A stretch of 32,468 nt of DNA. Origin: Sphingomonas sanxanigenens. Lineage in GTDB: Bacteria; Pseudomonadota; Alphaproteobacteria; Sphingomonadales; Sphingomonadaceae. Every line of letters starts with the position of its first letter. Position 1 is the stretch's first letter. The notes under the pieces were generated by a model, which worked only from the letters and a program-made list of their open reading frames with translations, made no database searches and was not told where the DNA came from. The stretch spans positions 1 to 32,468 of the forward strand of contig QFNN01000020.1 of the NCBI GenBank assembly GCA_003240855.1. The letters are read 5' to 3'. Both the position numbers and the translations under genes were made by a program. Below, in pieces: positions 24,631 through 32,191 of the stretch.

Positions 24631-26049
24631 ATGCTTCACAACGAGATAGTCGCGGCCGATCCGGGCGCGATAGACAGGGTCGCGAAGTCTTGCGGGGATC
24701 TGGCCGTCGGCTGCACCGACGCAGCCGGGCATATCTCCGACGTGTCCGACAGCGTGAGCCGCCAGATCGCGATGATTGCGACGTTGGAGGACATTATCGG
24801 GGGACTGGAGGCGGACCAGCGCCGCGCCGCCGATTCGACCGACGAGGCGCGACTGCTCTCCGAAAAGGCGCGCGCCAAGCTGGAAGCCGGTGCGCGGGTG
24901 ATCGCGCAGTCGCTCGACGAGTTCATCGCCGTCACCAATCTGGTGGTGAAGCTGGGCGAGCAGGTGACCGAGGTGACGGCGGCGCTGGCGCAGGTGAAGC
25001 GCGTGACCCAGAGCATCGACACGATCGCGCGCACCACCAACATGCTGGCGCTGAATGCGGCCATCGAGGCCGAGCGCGCGGGCGAGGCGGGGCGGACTTT
25101 CGCCGTGGTGGCCGCCGAGGTGAAGAAACTGGCGCAATCGACGCGCGCGGCGACCGAGGAAATCGACGCGACGATGACCTGGGTCGGCCGCGAGACCGAG
25201 GCCTATGTCAGCGAAGTACGCATCGGCGTGGACAAGAGCCGCGCGGCGCAGGCGAGCCTCGCCACCGTCAACGAGACGGTTTCCGAGGTGGCGCAGATCG
25301 TCGAACTGGTCGACCATCAGAGCGACGGCATCGCGCGATCGACCAGCCTGATCCATGACAATGTCCTGCGCTGCCGCGATGAACTGTCGGGCTTTGCGCG
25401 TGAGGCGCGATCGAGCGAGCGTCAGCTTGTCGATGCGCGCGACAAGATGATGGAGCTTGAACTGCTGTCGAACACGATGTTCGACCAGATCGTCCATAGC
25501 GGCTTCGCCAGCGCGGACCGCGTTTTCGTCGACATGGCGGTGGACGCGGCCAGGCGCGTCCAGGCGATCGTCGAGCGCGGGATCGCGCAGGGCGAAGTCA
25601 AGATGAGCGACGTGTTCGACACGGATTATCAGCTCATTCCGGGATCGGATCCCGAGCGCTTCAACAACCGTTTCAACGATTTCGCCGATCGTTATCTGCG
25701 CCCGGTGATCGACGAGGTGACGGCGGCGCATGCCGATGTGGAGGGGTCGGTCTGTTCGGACATCAACGGCTATCTGCCGACCCACCAGACGAGCCGGTCG
25801 CAGGAGCCGCGCGCCGGCGATGTCGAGTGGAACAATGCGCGTTGCCGCAACCGCCGCATCCTGCTCGACGACGCGACCGCGCGCGCGATCAAGAGCGATG
25901 CGCCCTATCTGATGGCGGTCTATCGCTATGAGCGCGGCGACGAGTTCAGCCTGCTCAAGAATGTATTCGTGCCGCTTTATTTCAACGGCCGGCGCTGGGG
26001 CAATTTCGAGATCGCCTATGTCAGCGATCGGGGCGCGGCGCGCATCTGA
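24631..26049 (+). CDS. Soluble methyl-accepting chemotaxis-type receptor with C-terminal sensor domain
   Basis: 472 residues with no transmembrane segment. The signalling module comes first: the conserved hairpin tip is about residues 134-164 (TTNMLALNAAIEAERAGEAG, then RTFAVVAAEVKKLAQ), flanked by long coiled coils (about 40-275). The sensor-like domain is C-terminal (about 285-466), with SDINGYLPTH (376-385), CRNRR (405-409) and VPLYFNGRRWGNFEIAYV, a signature seen in a group of cytoplasmic receptors and related to Cache/PAS folds. AGGGG precedes the ATG by about 8 nt. No che genes are nearby, so it must signal to a distant chemotaxis-like pathway. It separates the VWA gene from its MoxR partner. 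Confidence 0.9.
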   Translation: MLHNEIVAADPGAIDRVAKSCGDLAVGCTDAAGHISDVSDSVSRQIAMIATLEDIIGGLEADQRRAADSTDEARLLSEKARAKLEAGARVIAQSLDEFIAVTNLVVKLGEQVTEVTAALAQVKRVTQSIDTIARTTNMLALNAAIEAERAGEAGRTFAVVAAEVKKLAQSTRAATEEIDATMTWVGRETEAYVSEVRIGVDKSRAAQASLATVNETVSEVAQIVELVDHQSDGIARSTSLIHDNVLRCRDELSGFAREARSSERQLVDARDKMMELELLSNTMFDQIVHSGFASADRVFVDMAVDAARRVQAIVERGIAQGEVKMSDVFDTDYQLIPGSDPERFNNRFNDFADRYLRPVIDEVTAAHADVEGSVCSDINGYLPTHQTSRSQEPRAGDVEWNNARCRNRRILLDDATARAIKSDAPYLMAVYRYERGDEFSLLKNVFVPLYFNGRRWGNFEIAYVSDRGAARI

Positions 26050-26081
26050 AGGCCGTTCAGAACGCGCGCCGGCCGACGAAG

Positions 26082-26097
26082 CGGGAGTCCCGTTTTT
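26082..26097. terminator. Small hairpin with T run between mcp and moxR
   Basis: CGGG (26082-26085), AGT, CCCG (26089-26092), then TTTTT on the plus strand. A second short stem, CCCCG / CGGGG around GAGTGAAT, follows within 26105-26125. These sit in the 78-nt gap between convergent genes and could terminate the mcp transcript, but each stem is only 4-5 bp. Confidence 0.3.
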
Positions 26098-26127
26098 CCG
26101 GGTAAGCCCCCGGAGTGAATCGGGGCG

Positions 26128-26979
26128 TCAGGCCTTGCCGCCCTGACGGCGCGCCATGAAGGCGAGGCGTTCAAAGAGCATCACGTCCTGCTCATTCTTG
26201 AGTAGCGCGCCGTGGAGCGGCGGGATGGCCTTGGTCGGATCGCGCGACTGAAGGATTTCCAGCGGCATATCCTCGTGCAGCAGGAGCTTGAGCCAGTCGA
26301 GCAGCTCGCTGGTCGAGGGCTTTTTCTTGAGACCGGGGACGTCGCGGACCTCGTAGAAAATGTCCATCGCCTTGCTGACCAGCAGCTTCTGGATGCTGGG
26401 GAAGTGGACGTCGACGATCGCCTGCATCGTGTCGCGATCGGGGAACTTGATATAGTGGAAGAAGCAGCGGCGCAGGAAGGCGTCGGGAAGCTCCTTCTCG
26501 TTGTTCGAGGTGATGACGACGATCGGCCGTTCGGCGGCGCGCACCGTCTCCTTCGTCTCATAGACGTGGAACTCCATGCGATCGAGTTCCTGGAGCAGAT
26601 CGTTCGGGAACTCGATGTCGGCCTTGTCGATCTCGTCGATCAGGAGGACGGGCAGGGTGGGGGAGGTGAAGGCTTCCCACAGCTTGCCGCGGCGGATGTA
26701 ATTGGAAATCTCGTGAACGCGGGGATCGCCGAGCTGGCCGTCGCGCAGGCGGGCGACCGCATCATATTCGTAGAGGCCCTGCTGCGCCTTGGTCGTCGAC
26801 TTGACGTTCCATTCGATCAGCGGCGCGCCGACCGCCTTGGCGATCTCGGTCGCGAGGACGGTCTTGCCGGTGCCGGGTTCGCCCTTGACCAGCAGCGGGC
26901 GGCGAAGCGTGACCGCCGCGTTGACGGCGACCTTCAGATCATCGGTTGCGACATAATCGGCCGTACCTTCAAAGCGCAT
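26128..26979 (-). CDS. MoxR-family AAA+ ATPase
   Basis: A 283-residue chaperone-like ATPase of the MoxR family. Walker A is GEPGTGKT, Walker B LLIDEIDKADIEFPN, sensor region PIVVITSNNEKELPDAFLRR. MoxR proteins pair with VWA proteins to mature enzyme complexes; the CoxE-type partner is at 23342-24520. The ATG at 26979 starts the conserved MRFEGTADYV; an upstream frame to 27036 would encode part of a hairpin and has no homologous content. The ribosome-binding site (GGGAAGGA) lies inside the 3' arm of that hairpin, 26986-27015. Confidence 0.93.
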   Translation of the reverse strand: MRFEGTADYVATDDLKVAVNAAVTLRRPLLVKGEPGTGKTVLATEIAKAVGAPLIEWNVKSTTKAQQGLYEYDAVARLRDGQLGDPRVHEISNYIRRGKLWEAFTSPTLPVLLIDEIDKADIEFPNDLLQELDRMEFHVYETKETVRAAERPIVVITSNNEKELPDAFLRRCFFHYIKFPDRDTMQAIVDVHFPSIQKLLVSKAMDIFYEVRDVPGLKKKPSTSELLDWLKLLLHEDMPLEILQSRDPTKAIPPLHGALLKNEQDVMLFERLAFMARRQGGKA

Positions 26980-26985
26980 ACCTGT

Positions 26986-27015
26986 CCTTCCCGTTGCTCT
27001 TCGCAACGGGATAGG
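26986..27015 (-). promoter_or_regulatory. Hairpin overlapping the moxR ribosome-binding site
   Basis: In the 63-nt gap before moxR, CCCGTTGC (26990-26997) pairs perfectly with GCAACGGG (27003-27010) around a 5-nt loop. The pairing extends through T-A (26989/27011) and, past one bulged base, CCT/AGG (26986-26988 with 27013-27015). In the sense (minus) strand the 3' arm ends GGGAAGG, which is the Shine-Dalgarno sequence for the ATG at 26979. Formation of the hairpin would hide it. Confidence 0.55.
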
Positions 27016-27042
27016 CAGCGCCGGCGGCGCGCGCAAGCCAGG

Positions 27043-27711
27043 TTAAATATGGGCGCGAGCGTCGCGGCGTGCGTCGAGCAAGTCCCACAGCCCGCGGTGC
27101 TGGGCGAGGATCTGCTGCGCGCCAAAAGCGAGGGCGCGCTCTACCGCTACGGTTTCCGCGATCGCGGCGGTGGCGGCGAGGGTGCTGGATTCGTCGGGAA
27201 GGCGATTGTCGGGAAGGTGGATGCCGAGGCGCGCCGAAGCGGCGGCGAGCAGGTCGCGAATCGGGCTCCAGTCAAGCGTCAGCGCAAAGGCTGCGCCGAG
27301 CGCGGTGCCCTTGCGATCCGACTGGGCGAGCATTTCGAGCGCATGACGCTGCTGCGAGACGGCGGCTTCGCTTTCGGCCTGTCCCGGCGTGCTGGGCAGC
27401 GGACCGGCGGCGGCGACGAGCTGGGCGATGGCGGCGCGTTCGATCGCGAAGCCTTCCGCTGCTTCGGCGAGCCAGGCGCGGGCGACGGGATGCGTCGCCT
27501 TGTTCGCCGCATAATCGATCACGCCGGGATGACGGCCGTGAAGGGCAGCGAGATAATGGACGGCGTCGGCAAGGTTGCGCGGGCCTTCTGCGCCATCGAG
27601 CAGGTCGCGCATGCGCGGGAAGCGATGCGCGCCGCTGCCGTCGCTGCGGACGAGCGCGACGAGGAACTCGGCGGCGCCCGCACGGTTCAGATCGACCGCA
27701 GGTGATTCCAT
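27043..27711 (-). CDS. Uncharacterised helical protein
   Basis: A 222-residue, alanine-rich, mainly helical protein without a signal peptide, membrane segment or recognisable catalytic motif. Visible landmarks are FPRMRDLLDGAEGPRNLADA near the N-terminus, HPVARAWLAEAAEGFAIERA in the middle, and a C-terminal helix with LAQHRGLWDLLDARRDA. It may belong to an uncharacterised sphingomonad family (possibly DUF6975), but I am not certain. The ATG at 27711 has AAGGAAG upstream; an in-frame TTG at 27729 is less likely. It precedes moxR by 63 nt on the same strand and may be co-transcribed with it. Confidence 0.75.
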   Translation of the reverse strand: MESPAVDLNRAGAAEFLVALVRSDGSGAHRFPRMRDLLDGAEGPRNLADAVHYLAALHGRHPGVIDYAANKATHPVARAWLAEAAEGFAIERAAIAQLVAAAGPLPSTPGQAESEAAVSQQRHALEMLAQSDRKGTALGAAFALTLDWSPIRDLLAAASARLGIHLPDNRLPDESSTLAATAAIAETVAVERALAFGAQQILAQHRGLWDLLDARRDARAHI

Positions 27712-27816
27712 GTCTAGCGCTTCCTTCAACCCGATCCCGGACGTGCAGCGGCCGGCGATGCGTCACTTAGCCGAACGCATATAACCGAAGCACGTAAAGA
27801 GAAGGTTGATCGCGCA

Positions 27817-27854
27817 TTAGCCATTGTCCCCGGACAAGCCGGGGACAATGCTAA
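27817..27854 (-). repeat. REP-like palindrome directly after rpoD
   Basis: CATTGTCCCCGG (27822-27833), loop ACAAG, CCGGGGACAATG (27839-27850): a perfect 12-bp stem. A further TTAG/CTAA pairing (27817-27820 with 27851-27854) is possible around one bulged C. It ends 1 nt beyond the rpoD stop codon on the minus strand. The symmetry suggests either the rpoD transcript end or a dispersed palindromic repeat; no T run is present. Confidence 0.6.
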
Positions 27855-27855
27855 A

Positions 27856-29892
27856 TCACTGATCCAGAAAGCTGCGCATCTTGCGGCTGCGCGAGGGATG
27901 CTTGAGCTTGCGCAGCGCCTTCGCCTCGATCTGGCGGATGCGTTCGCGCGTGACGCTGAACTGCTGGCCGACTTCCTCAAGCGTGTGATCGGTGTTCATG
28001 CCGATGCCGAAGCGCATGCGCAGCACGCGCTCCTCGCGCGGGGTGAGCGAAGCGAGGACGCGGGTGACCGTTTCCTTGAGGTTCGCCTGGATCGCGGCAT
28101 CCACCGGGATGACGGCGTTCTTGTCCTCGATGAAATCGCCGAGGTGCGAATCCTCCTCGTCGCCGATCGGCGTTTCGAGCGAGATCGGCTCCTTCGCGAT
28201 CTTCATCACCTTGCGCACCTTCTCCAGCGGCATGGAGAGGCGTTCGGCCATTTCCTCGGGCGTCGGCTCGCGGCCCTGCTCGTGGAGGAACTGGCGGCTG
28301 GTGCGCACCAGCTTGTTGATCGTTTCGATCATGTGGACCGGGATGCGGATCGTGCGCGCCTGATCGGCGATGCTGCGCGTGATCGCCTGGCGAATCCACC
28401 AGGTCGCGTAGGTGCTGAACTTGTAGCCGCGGCGATATTCAAACTTATCGACCGCCTTCATCAGGCCGATATTGCCTTCCTGAATGAGGTCGAGGAACTG
28501 CAGGCCGCGATTGGTGTATTTTTTCGCGATCGAGATGACGAGGCGCAGATTGGCCTCGACCATTTCCTTCTTCGCGATACGCGCCTCGCGCTCGCCCTTC
28601 TGCACCATGTTGACGATGCGGCGGAACTCGCCGAGCGACATGCCGGTGGCCTGCGCGATCTCCGCGATCTCGGCGCGGATGCGCTCCACCGCCGGGCCTT
28701 CATTGACCGCGAACGCCGCCCACTTCTTGTCGCGCTGGGCGACAGTCTCGACCCAGGTCTCGTCGAGCTCATGGTCGATATAGGCTTCGAGGAAATCCTT
28801 GCGCGGCACCTTGTGGCGCTCGGCTAGGCGCAGCATCTGCCCGCCCAGCGCGGTGAGGCGCCGGTTGTAGGAATAGAGCTGGTCGACGAGATATTCGATC
28901 TTCGCCTGATGGAACTGGACGCTCTCGACCTCGGCGGTCAGTTCTTCGCGCAGCCGCTGATATTTCTTCTCATCGGAAGCGGGGAACTCCTCGCCCGAGC
29001 CGAGCGCGACGAGGCGCGAGGCCTGCATCTTCGCGAACTTCTTGAAAACCGAGGTGATGGTCGCGAACTTTTCGAGCGCGGCGGGCTTGAGAAGCTCCTC
29101 CATCGCGGCGAGCGAGAGGGTATTGTCCTCATCCTCTTCCTCGGCCGGGCGCTTGGCGCGCCGCTCGGTCATCGATTCCTCGTCGTCCTCGTCGGCCGAG
29201 ACTTCCTCGACATCATCCTCTTCCTTGAAGGACGGGCCGGCATTCTTCTCTGAAATCTCGCCGTCGACGCCTTCTTCGTCCTCGAGGCTGTCGGGCGAGG
29301 GATCCTTCGAGAGCATCGCGTCGAGATCGAGGATCTCGCGCAATTGCATATGGCCTTCGTTGAGCGCCTCGGACCAGCCGATGATCGCGTTGAAGGTGAT
29401 CGGGCTTTCGCACAGGCCGAGGATCATCGTGTCGCGGCCGGCCTCGATGCGCTTGGCGATCGCGATCTCGCCTTCGCGGCTGAGCAGCTCGACCGCGCCC
29501 ATCTCGCGCAGATACATGCGGACGGGATCGTCGGTGCGATCGACCGTCTCCTTCTTCTTCTCGCCGACGGAGGGGGCCGGGCCGTCGACCGAATCGACGC
29601 CTTCGACCTCGTCGTCGTCCTGCTGCGGCTGTTCCTCGCCGTCCTCGCCGGCGTCCTCATTCTCGACGATGTTGACGCCCATCTCGTTGAGCGCCGACAT
29701 GATGTCCTCGAGCTGGTCGGACGACATCTGGTCCTGCGGCAAAGCCTCGTTCAGCTCGTCATAGGTGATGTAGCCGCGCTTGCGGGCGCGGGCGATCAGC
29801 TTCTTGACCGACGCTTCGTTGAGATCAATCAGCGGCGCATCGCCGGTTTCCACCTTGTCGTTGCTGTCGCCGCCGCCGTTCGTTTTCGCCAT
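27856..29892 (-). CDS. rpoD: RNA polymerase primary sigma factor (sigma-70)
   Basis: The housekeeping sigma factor. 678 residues, typical for alphaproteobacteria. Region 1.1 is at about 20-75 (LIARARKRGYITYDELNEAL). Region 1.2 is about 121-156 (DDPVRMYLREMGAVELL). A long acidic non-conserved region runs about 195-260. Region 2 is about 443-520 (NLRLVISIAKKYTNRGLQFL, KFSTYATWWIRQAITRSIA), with region 3 after it. Region 4 has the -35-recognising helix-turn-helix TLEEVGQQFSVTRERIRQIE (637-656). It follows dnaG by 16 nt, the classic macromolecular-synthesis arrangement. Confidence 0.98.
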   Translation of the reverse strand: MAKTNGGGDSNDKVETGDAPLIDLNEASVKKLIARARKRGYITYDELNEALPQDQMSSDQLEDIMSALNEMGVNIVENEDAGEDGEEQPQQDDDEVEGVDSVDGPAPSVGEKKKETVDRTDDPVRMYLREMGAVELLSREGEIAIAKRIEAGRDTMILGLCESPITFNAIIGWSEALNEGHMQLREILDLDAMLSKDPSPDSLEDEEGVDGEISEKNAGPSFKEEDDVEEVSADEDDEESMTERRAKRPAEEEDEDNTLSLAAMEELLKPAALEKFATITSVFKKFAKMQASRLVALGSGEEFPASDEKKYQRLREELTAEVESVQFHQAKIEYLVDQLYSYNRRLTALGGQMLRLAERHKVPRKDFLEAYIDHELDETWVETVAQRDKKWAAFAVNEGPAVERIRAEIAEIAQATGMSLGEFRRIVNMVQKGEREARIAKKEMVEANLRLVISIAKKYTNRGLQFLDLIQEGNIGLMKAVDKFEYRRGYKFSTYATWWIRQAITRSIADQARTIRIPVHMIETINKLVRTSRQFLHEQGREPTPEEMAERLSMPLEKVRKVMKIAKEPISLETPIGDEEDSHLGDFIEDKNAVIPVDAAIQANLKETVTRVLASLTPREERVLRMRFGIGMNTDHTLEEVGQQFSVTRERIRQIEAKALRKLKHPSRSRKMRSFLDQ

Positions 29893-29908
29893 TTAACCGC
29901 CTTCGAAA

Positions 29909-31762
29909 TTACTGGTCGCCCTCGCCGTCCTGCATCAGGTTTGCAAGACGCCGCTCCACTTCGTTCCTCAGACCAAGCAGACGCTGCTGCTCGGCAAAAG
30001 TTTCTTCGTCGAACCGCGCCTGAAGCCGCCCCGTGGCTTCCTGCAGCGCCGCATCGACTTCCGGCCGAGAGACCATCACCTGGATGGCCTCGCCAAGATC
30101 GGCCCGCGCTTTCTCCGGCTCCGCATCCCTGCGGGTGAAGGAGAAAGGCAGGCTGTCCGCCCGGAGCAGCTCCCGCGCGACATCATTATACTCGGATAGC
30201 GCCAATATGGTGGATAGTCGCCCGGGATCAAGCGTCTGATCGGCGATCGCGACATCGATGAGCGCCGCCATGAGTCGCCCGAGCGCCGGATCGTGGAAGC
30301 GAAGCGCGGTCAAAGCCTCCATATGGCGTGCAATTTCATCGGGGAATCGCAGCAGCCCGGCGGCGATGCCCTTGGCCAGAACGCGCTCGATTCCGCCGGT
30401 GCTCACGCTACGCGCGACGGTGGAGACGGGGCGCGGCGGCTCGCGCCAGTTGCCGCCGCGACCGCTGCGGCCGCCGAAGTCGCGGCGCTGATCGTTGCGC
30501 CGGCGCGTGAGGAAGCGCGCCTCGAAACGCTCGCGAAACTCGGCCTGATATTGCTGGCGGACATCCGAATCGCCGATCGACTGGGCAATGTCGTTCAACC
30601 GGCGGCGAAGTCCGGCGCGCTGCTCGGGCGTGTCGAGGGGGCCTTCATCGAGCGCGTGTCGCCACAGGCGGTCGACGAGCGGCTCGGGACTGGCGAGCAG
30701 CGACTCGAAAGCGGCGGGGCCGCCGGCGCGCACCAGATCGTCGGGGTCCTGACCGCCCGGCAGCGTGAGGAAGCTGAGCGAACGGCCCGGTTCGAGCAGC
30801 GGGAGCGCGCGCATCGCGGCGCGCACCGCCGCTTTCTGCCCCGCGCCGTCGCCGTCGAAGCAGAGGATGGGGACTTCGGCGATTCGCCACAGGCGTTCGA
30901 GCTGCGCTTCGGTGAGTGCGGTGCCGAGCGGGGCGACGACCTCGCCGATCCCCGCCTGCGCGAGCGCGATCACGTCCATATAGCCTTCGACGACGATGAT
31001 TCGTCCGGCCTTGCGCGCGGCGGCGCTCGCCTTGTCGAGATTATAGAGCGTGCGCCCCTTGTCGAAGAGCGGGGTGTCCGGCGAGTTGAGATATTTGGGC
31101 TCGCCTTGTCCGATGATGCGGCCGCCGAAGGCGATGACGCGGCCGCGCTGGTCGCGGATCGGGATCATCAGCCGGTCGCGGAAGCGATCGTAAGGCTCCT
31201 TCTCCTCGACCTGGATCAGCAGCCCGGCCTCGACGAGCAGCGGATCGCCCGCCGATTTGAGGGCGGTGCGCAATTTGCCGCGCGAATCGGGCGCGAAGCC
31301 GAGCCCGAAGGCGCGGCGCGTGGCATCGGTAACGCCGCGCTTGTCGAGATAGGCGCGCGCCGCGGCGCCGGCGATCCCGTCGAGCTGTTCGCCGAACCAG
31401 CGCTGCGCCTCGGCCATCACGCCGTGGAGCGTATCGGCGCGCTCGGCCTTTTCGGCGGACCGCGGATCGGGGGCGGGGACTTCCATGCCCGCCACGGCGG
31501 CGAGTTCCTTCACCGCATCCATGAAAGGCAGTCCGCGCTGGTCGGTCAGCCAGCGGATTGCGTCGCCATGCGCCGAGCAGCCGAAGCAGTGATAAAAGCC
31601 CTTCTCGTCATTGACGTAGAAGCTCGGCGTCTTTTCATTATGGAACGGACAGCAGGCGCGAAACTCCCGCCCCGCGCGCTGGAGCTTCACCGTCTTGCCG
31701 ATCAGCGCCGACAGCGTGGTGCGCGCGCGCAGTTCGTCGAGGAAGGCGGCGGAGAGGCTCAT
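29909..31762 (-). CDS. dnaG: DNA primase
   Basis: Makes RNA primers for replication. 617 residues. The zinc-ribbon ligands are Cys38, His41, Cys59 and Cys62 (CCPFHNEKTPSFYV ... YHCFGC). The catalytic TOPRIM core has IIVVEGYMDVIALAQAG with its conserved glutamate and CFDGDGAGQKAA for metal binding. The C-terminal helicase-binding region (about 440-617) is more variable. The ATG at 31760-31762 overlaps the stop codon of the upstream DUF559 gene (ATGA), so dnaG translation is coupled to that gene here. rpoD follows after 16 nt. Confidence 0.97.
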   Translation of the reverse strand: MSLSAAFLDELRARTTLSALIGKTVKLQRAGREFRACCPFHNEKTPSFYVNDEKGFYHCFGCSAHGDAIRWLTDQRGLPFMDAVKELAAVAGMEVPAPDPRSAEKAERADTLHGVMAEAQRWFGEQLDGIAGAAARAYLDKRGVTDATRRAFGLGFAPDSRGKLRTALKSAGDPLLVEAGLLIQVEEKEPYDRFRDRLMIPIRDQRGRVIAFGGRIIGQGEPKYLNSPDTPLFDKGRTLYNLDKASAAARKAGRIIVVEGYMDVIALAQAGIGEVVAPLGTALTEAQLERLWRIAEVPILCFDGDGAGQKAAVRAAMRALPLLEPGRSLSFLTLPGGQDPDDLVRAGGPAAFESLLASPEPLVDRLWRHALDEGPLDTPEQRAGLRRRLNDIAQSIGDSDVRQQYQAEFRERFEARFLTRRRNDQRRDFGGRSGRGGNWREPPRPVSTVARSVSTGGIERVLAKGIAAGLLRFPDEIARHMEALTALRFHDPALGRLMAALIDVAIADQTLDPGRLSTILALSEYNDVARELLRADSLPFSFTRRDAEPEKARADLGEAIQVMVSRPEVDAALQEATGRLQARFDEETFAEQQRLLGLRNEVERRLANLMQDGEGDQ

Positions 31763-32151
31763 GACTCACCTCCCCTCCCGCTTGCGGGAGGGGTCGGGGG
31801 TGGGGCGGCAGCCAGTATTCGTGCGATGGTGAAGAGCACGCCGTCGATATTGTCCGAAACTTCGCGGTTGGTGAAGCGCAGGATACGATAGCCGCGACGC
31901 CGCAGCCAGCGGTCGCGACTGGCATCCCGTTCCTGCGTCAGATCGTGGCTGTAGCCGTCCAGCTCAATGACCAGCCGTTCCGTCCGGCAGAGGAAATCGC
32001 AGATGAAAGGGCCGACCGGCATCTGGCGACTAAACTTGAAGCCAGCCAGTTTTCTTGCGCTAAGGTGGTACCAGAGCGCTCGTTCGGCGGGCGTGGCTTC
32101 ACGGCGGAGTCGTTGGGCAAGCAACGTTGGGCGTCTTTGGAACTCCGGCAT
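31759..32151 (-). CDS. DUF559 endonuclease-like protein (Vsr-related fold)
   Basis: A 130-residue protein of the DUF559 family, related to the very-short-patch-repair and restriction-endonuclease (PD-(D/E)XK-like) fold. Motifs are FKFSRQMPVGPFICDF with Asp52, VIELDGYSHD with Glu63 and Asp65, then RRRGYRILRFTNREV. The ATG at 32151 is preferred over a GTG at 32157. The start is 1 nt beyond an inverted-repeat copy (32153-32187) that supplies the only G-rich, Shine-Dalgarno-like sequence. The C-terminal tail PPPTPPASGRGG (about 117-128) is encoded by the other copy (31770-31804). It sits between yqeY and dnaG, normally adjacent housekeeping genes. Biological function is unproven. Confidence 0.88.
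   Translation of the reverse strand: MPEFQRRPTLLAQRLRREATPAERALWYHLSARKLAGFKFSRQMPVGPFICDFLCRTERLVIELDGYSHDLTQERDASRDRWLRRRGYRILRFTNREVSDNIDGVLFTIARILAAAPPPTPPASGRGGES
31770..31804 (+). repeat. Inverted-repeat copy A flanking the DUF559 gene
   Basis: A 35-bp element containing a hairpin, CCCCTCCCGC (31772-31781), TT, GCGGGAGGGG (31784-31793), followed by the tail TCGGGGGTGGG (31794-31804). It matches copy B in inverted orientation at 33 of 35 positions; the two differences are the loop bases. It overlaps the 3' coding end of the DUF559 gene. Confidence 0.9.
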
Positions 32152-32152
32152 G

Positions 32153-32187
32153 CCCACCCCCGACCCCTCCCGCGCGCGGGAGGGGAG
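32153..32187 (-). repeat. Inverted-repeat copy B flanking the DUF559 gene
   Basis: The same 35-bp element as copy A on the opposite strand: tail CCCACCCCCGA (32153-32163) and hairpin CCCCTCCCGC (32164-32173), GC, GCGGGAGGGG (32176-32185), here a perfect 22-nt palindrome. It lies between the yqeY stop (32192-32194) and the DUF559 ATG (32149-32151). On the plus strand it is followed by a T5 run. Confidence 0.9.
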
Positions 32188-32191
32188 ATTT

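Noticed and set aside
26212..27705. A 497-codon plus-strand frame across moxR and the next gene
   Set aside because: It runs antisense to two genes, one of which has clear AAA+ motifs; no start signal or motif supports it.
31770..32187. Reading the two palindromes as a minimal CRISPR array or a classical insertion sequence
   Set aside because: There are only two copies, inverted rather than direct, separated by a coding gene, and no transposase or Cas gene is present.
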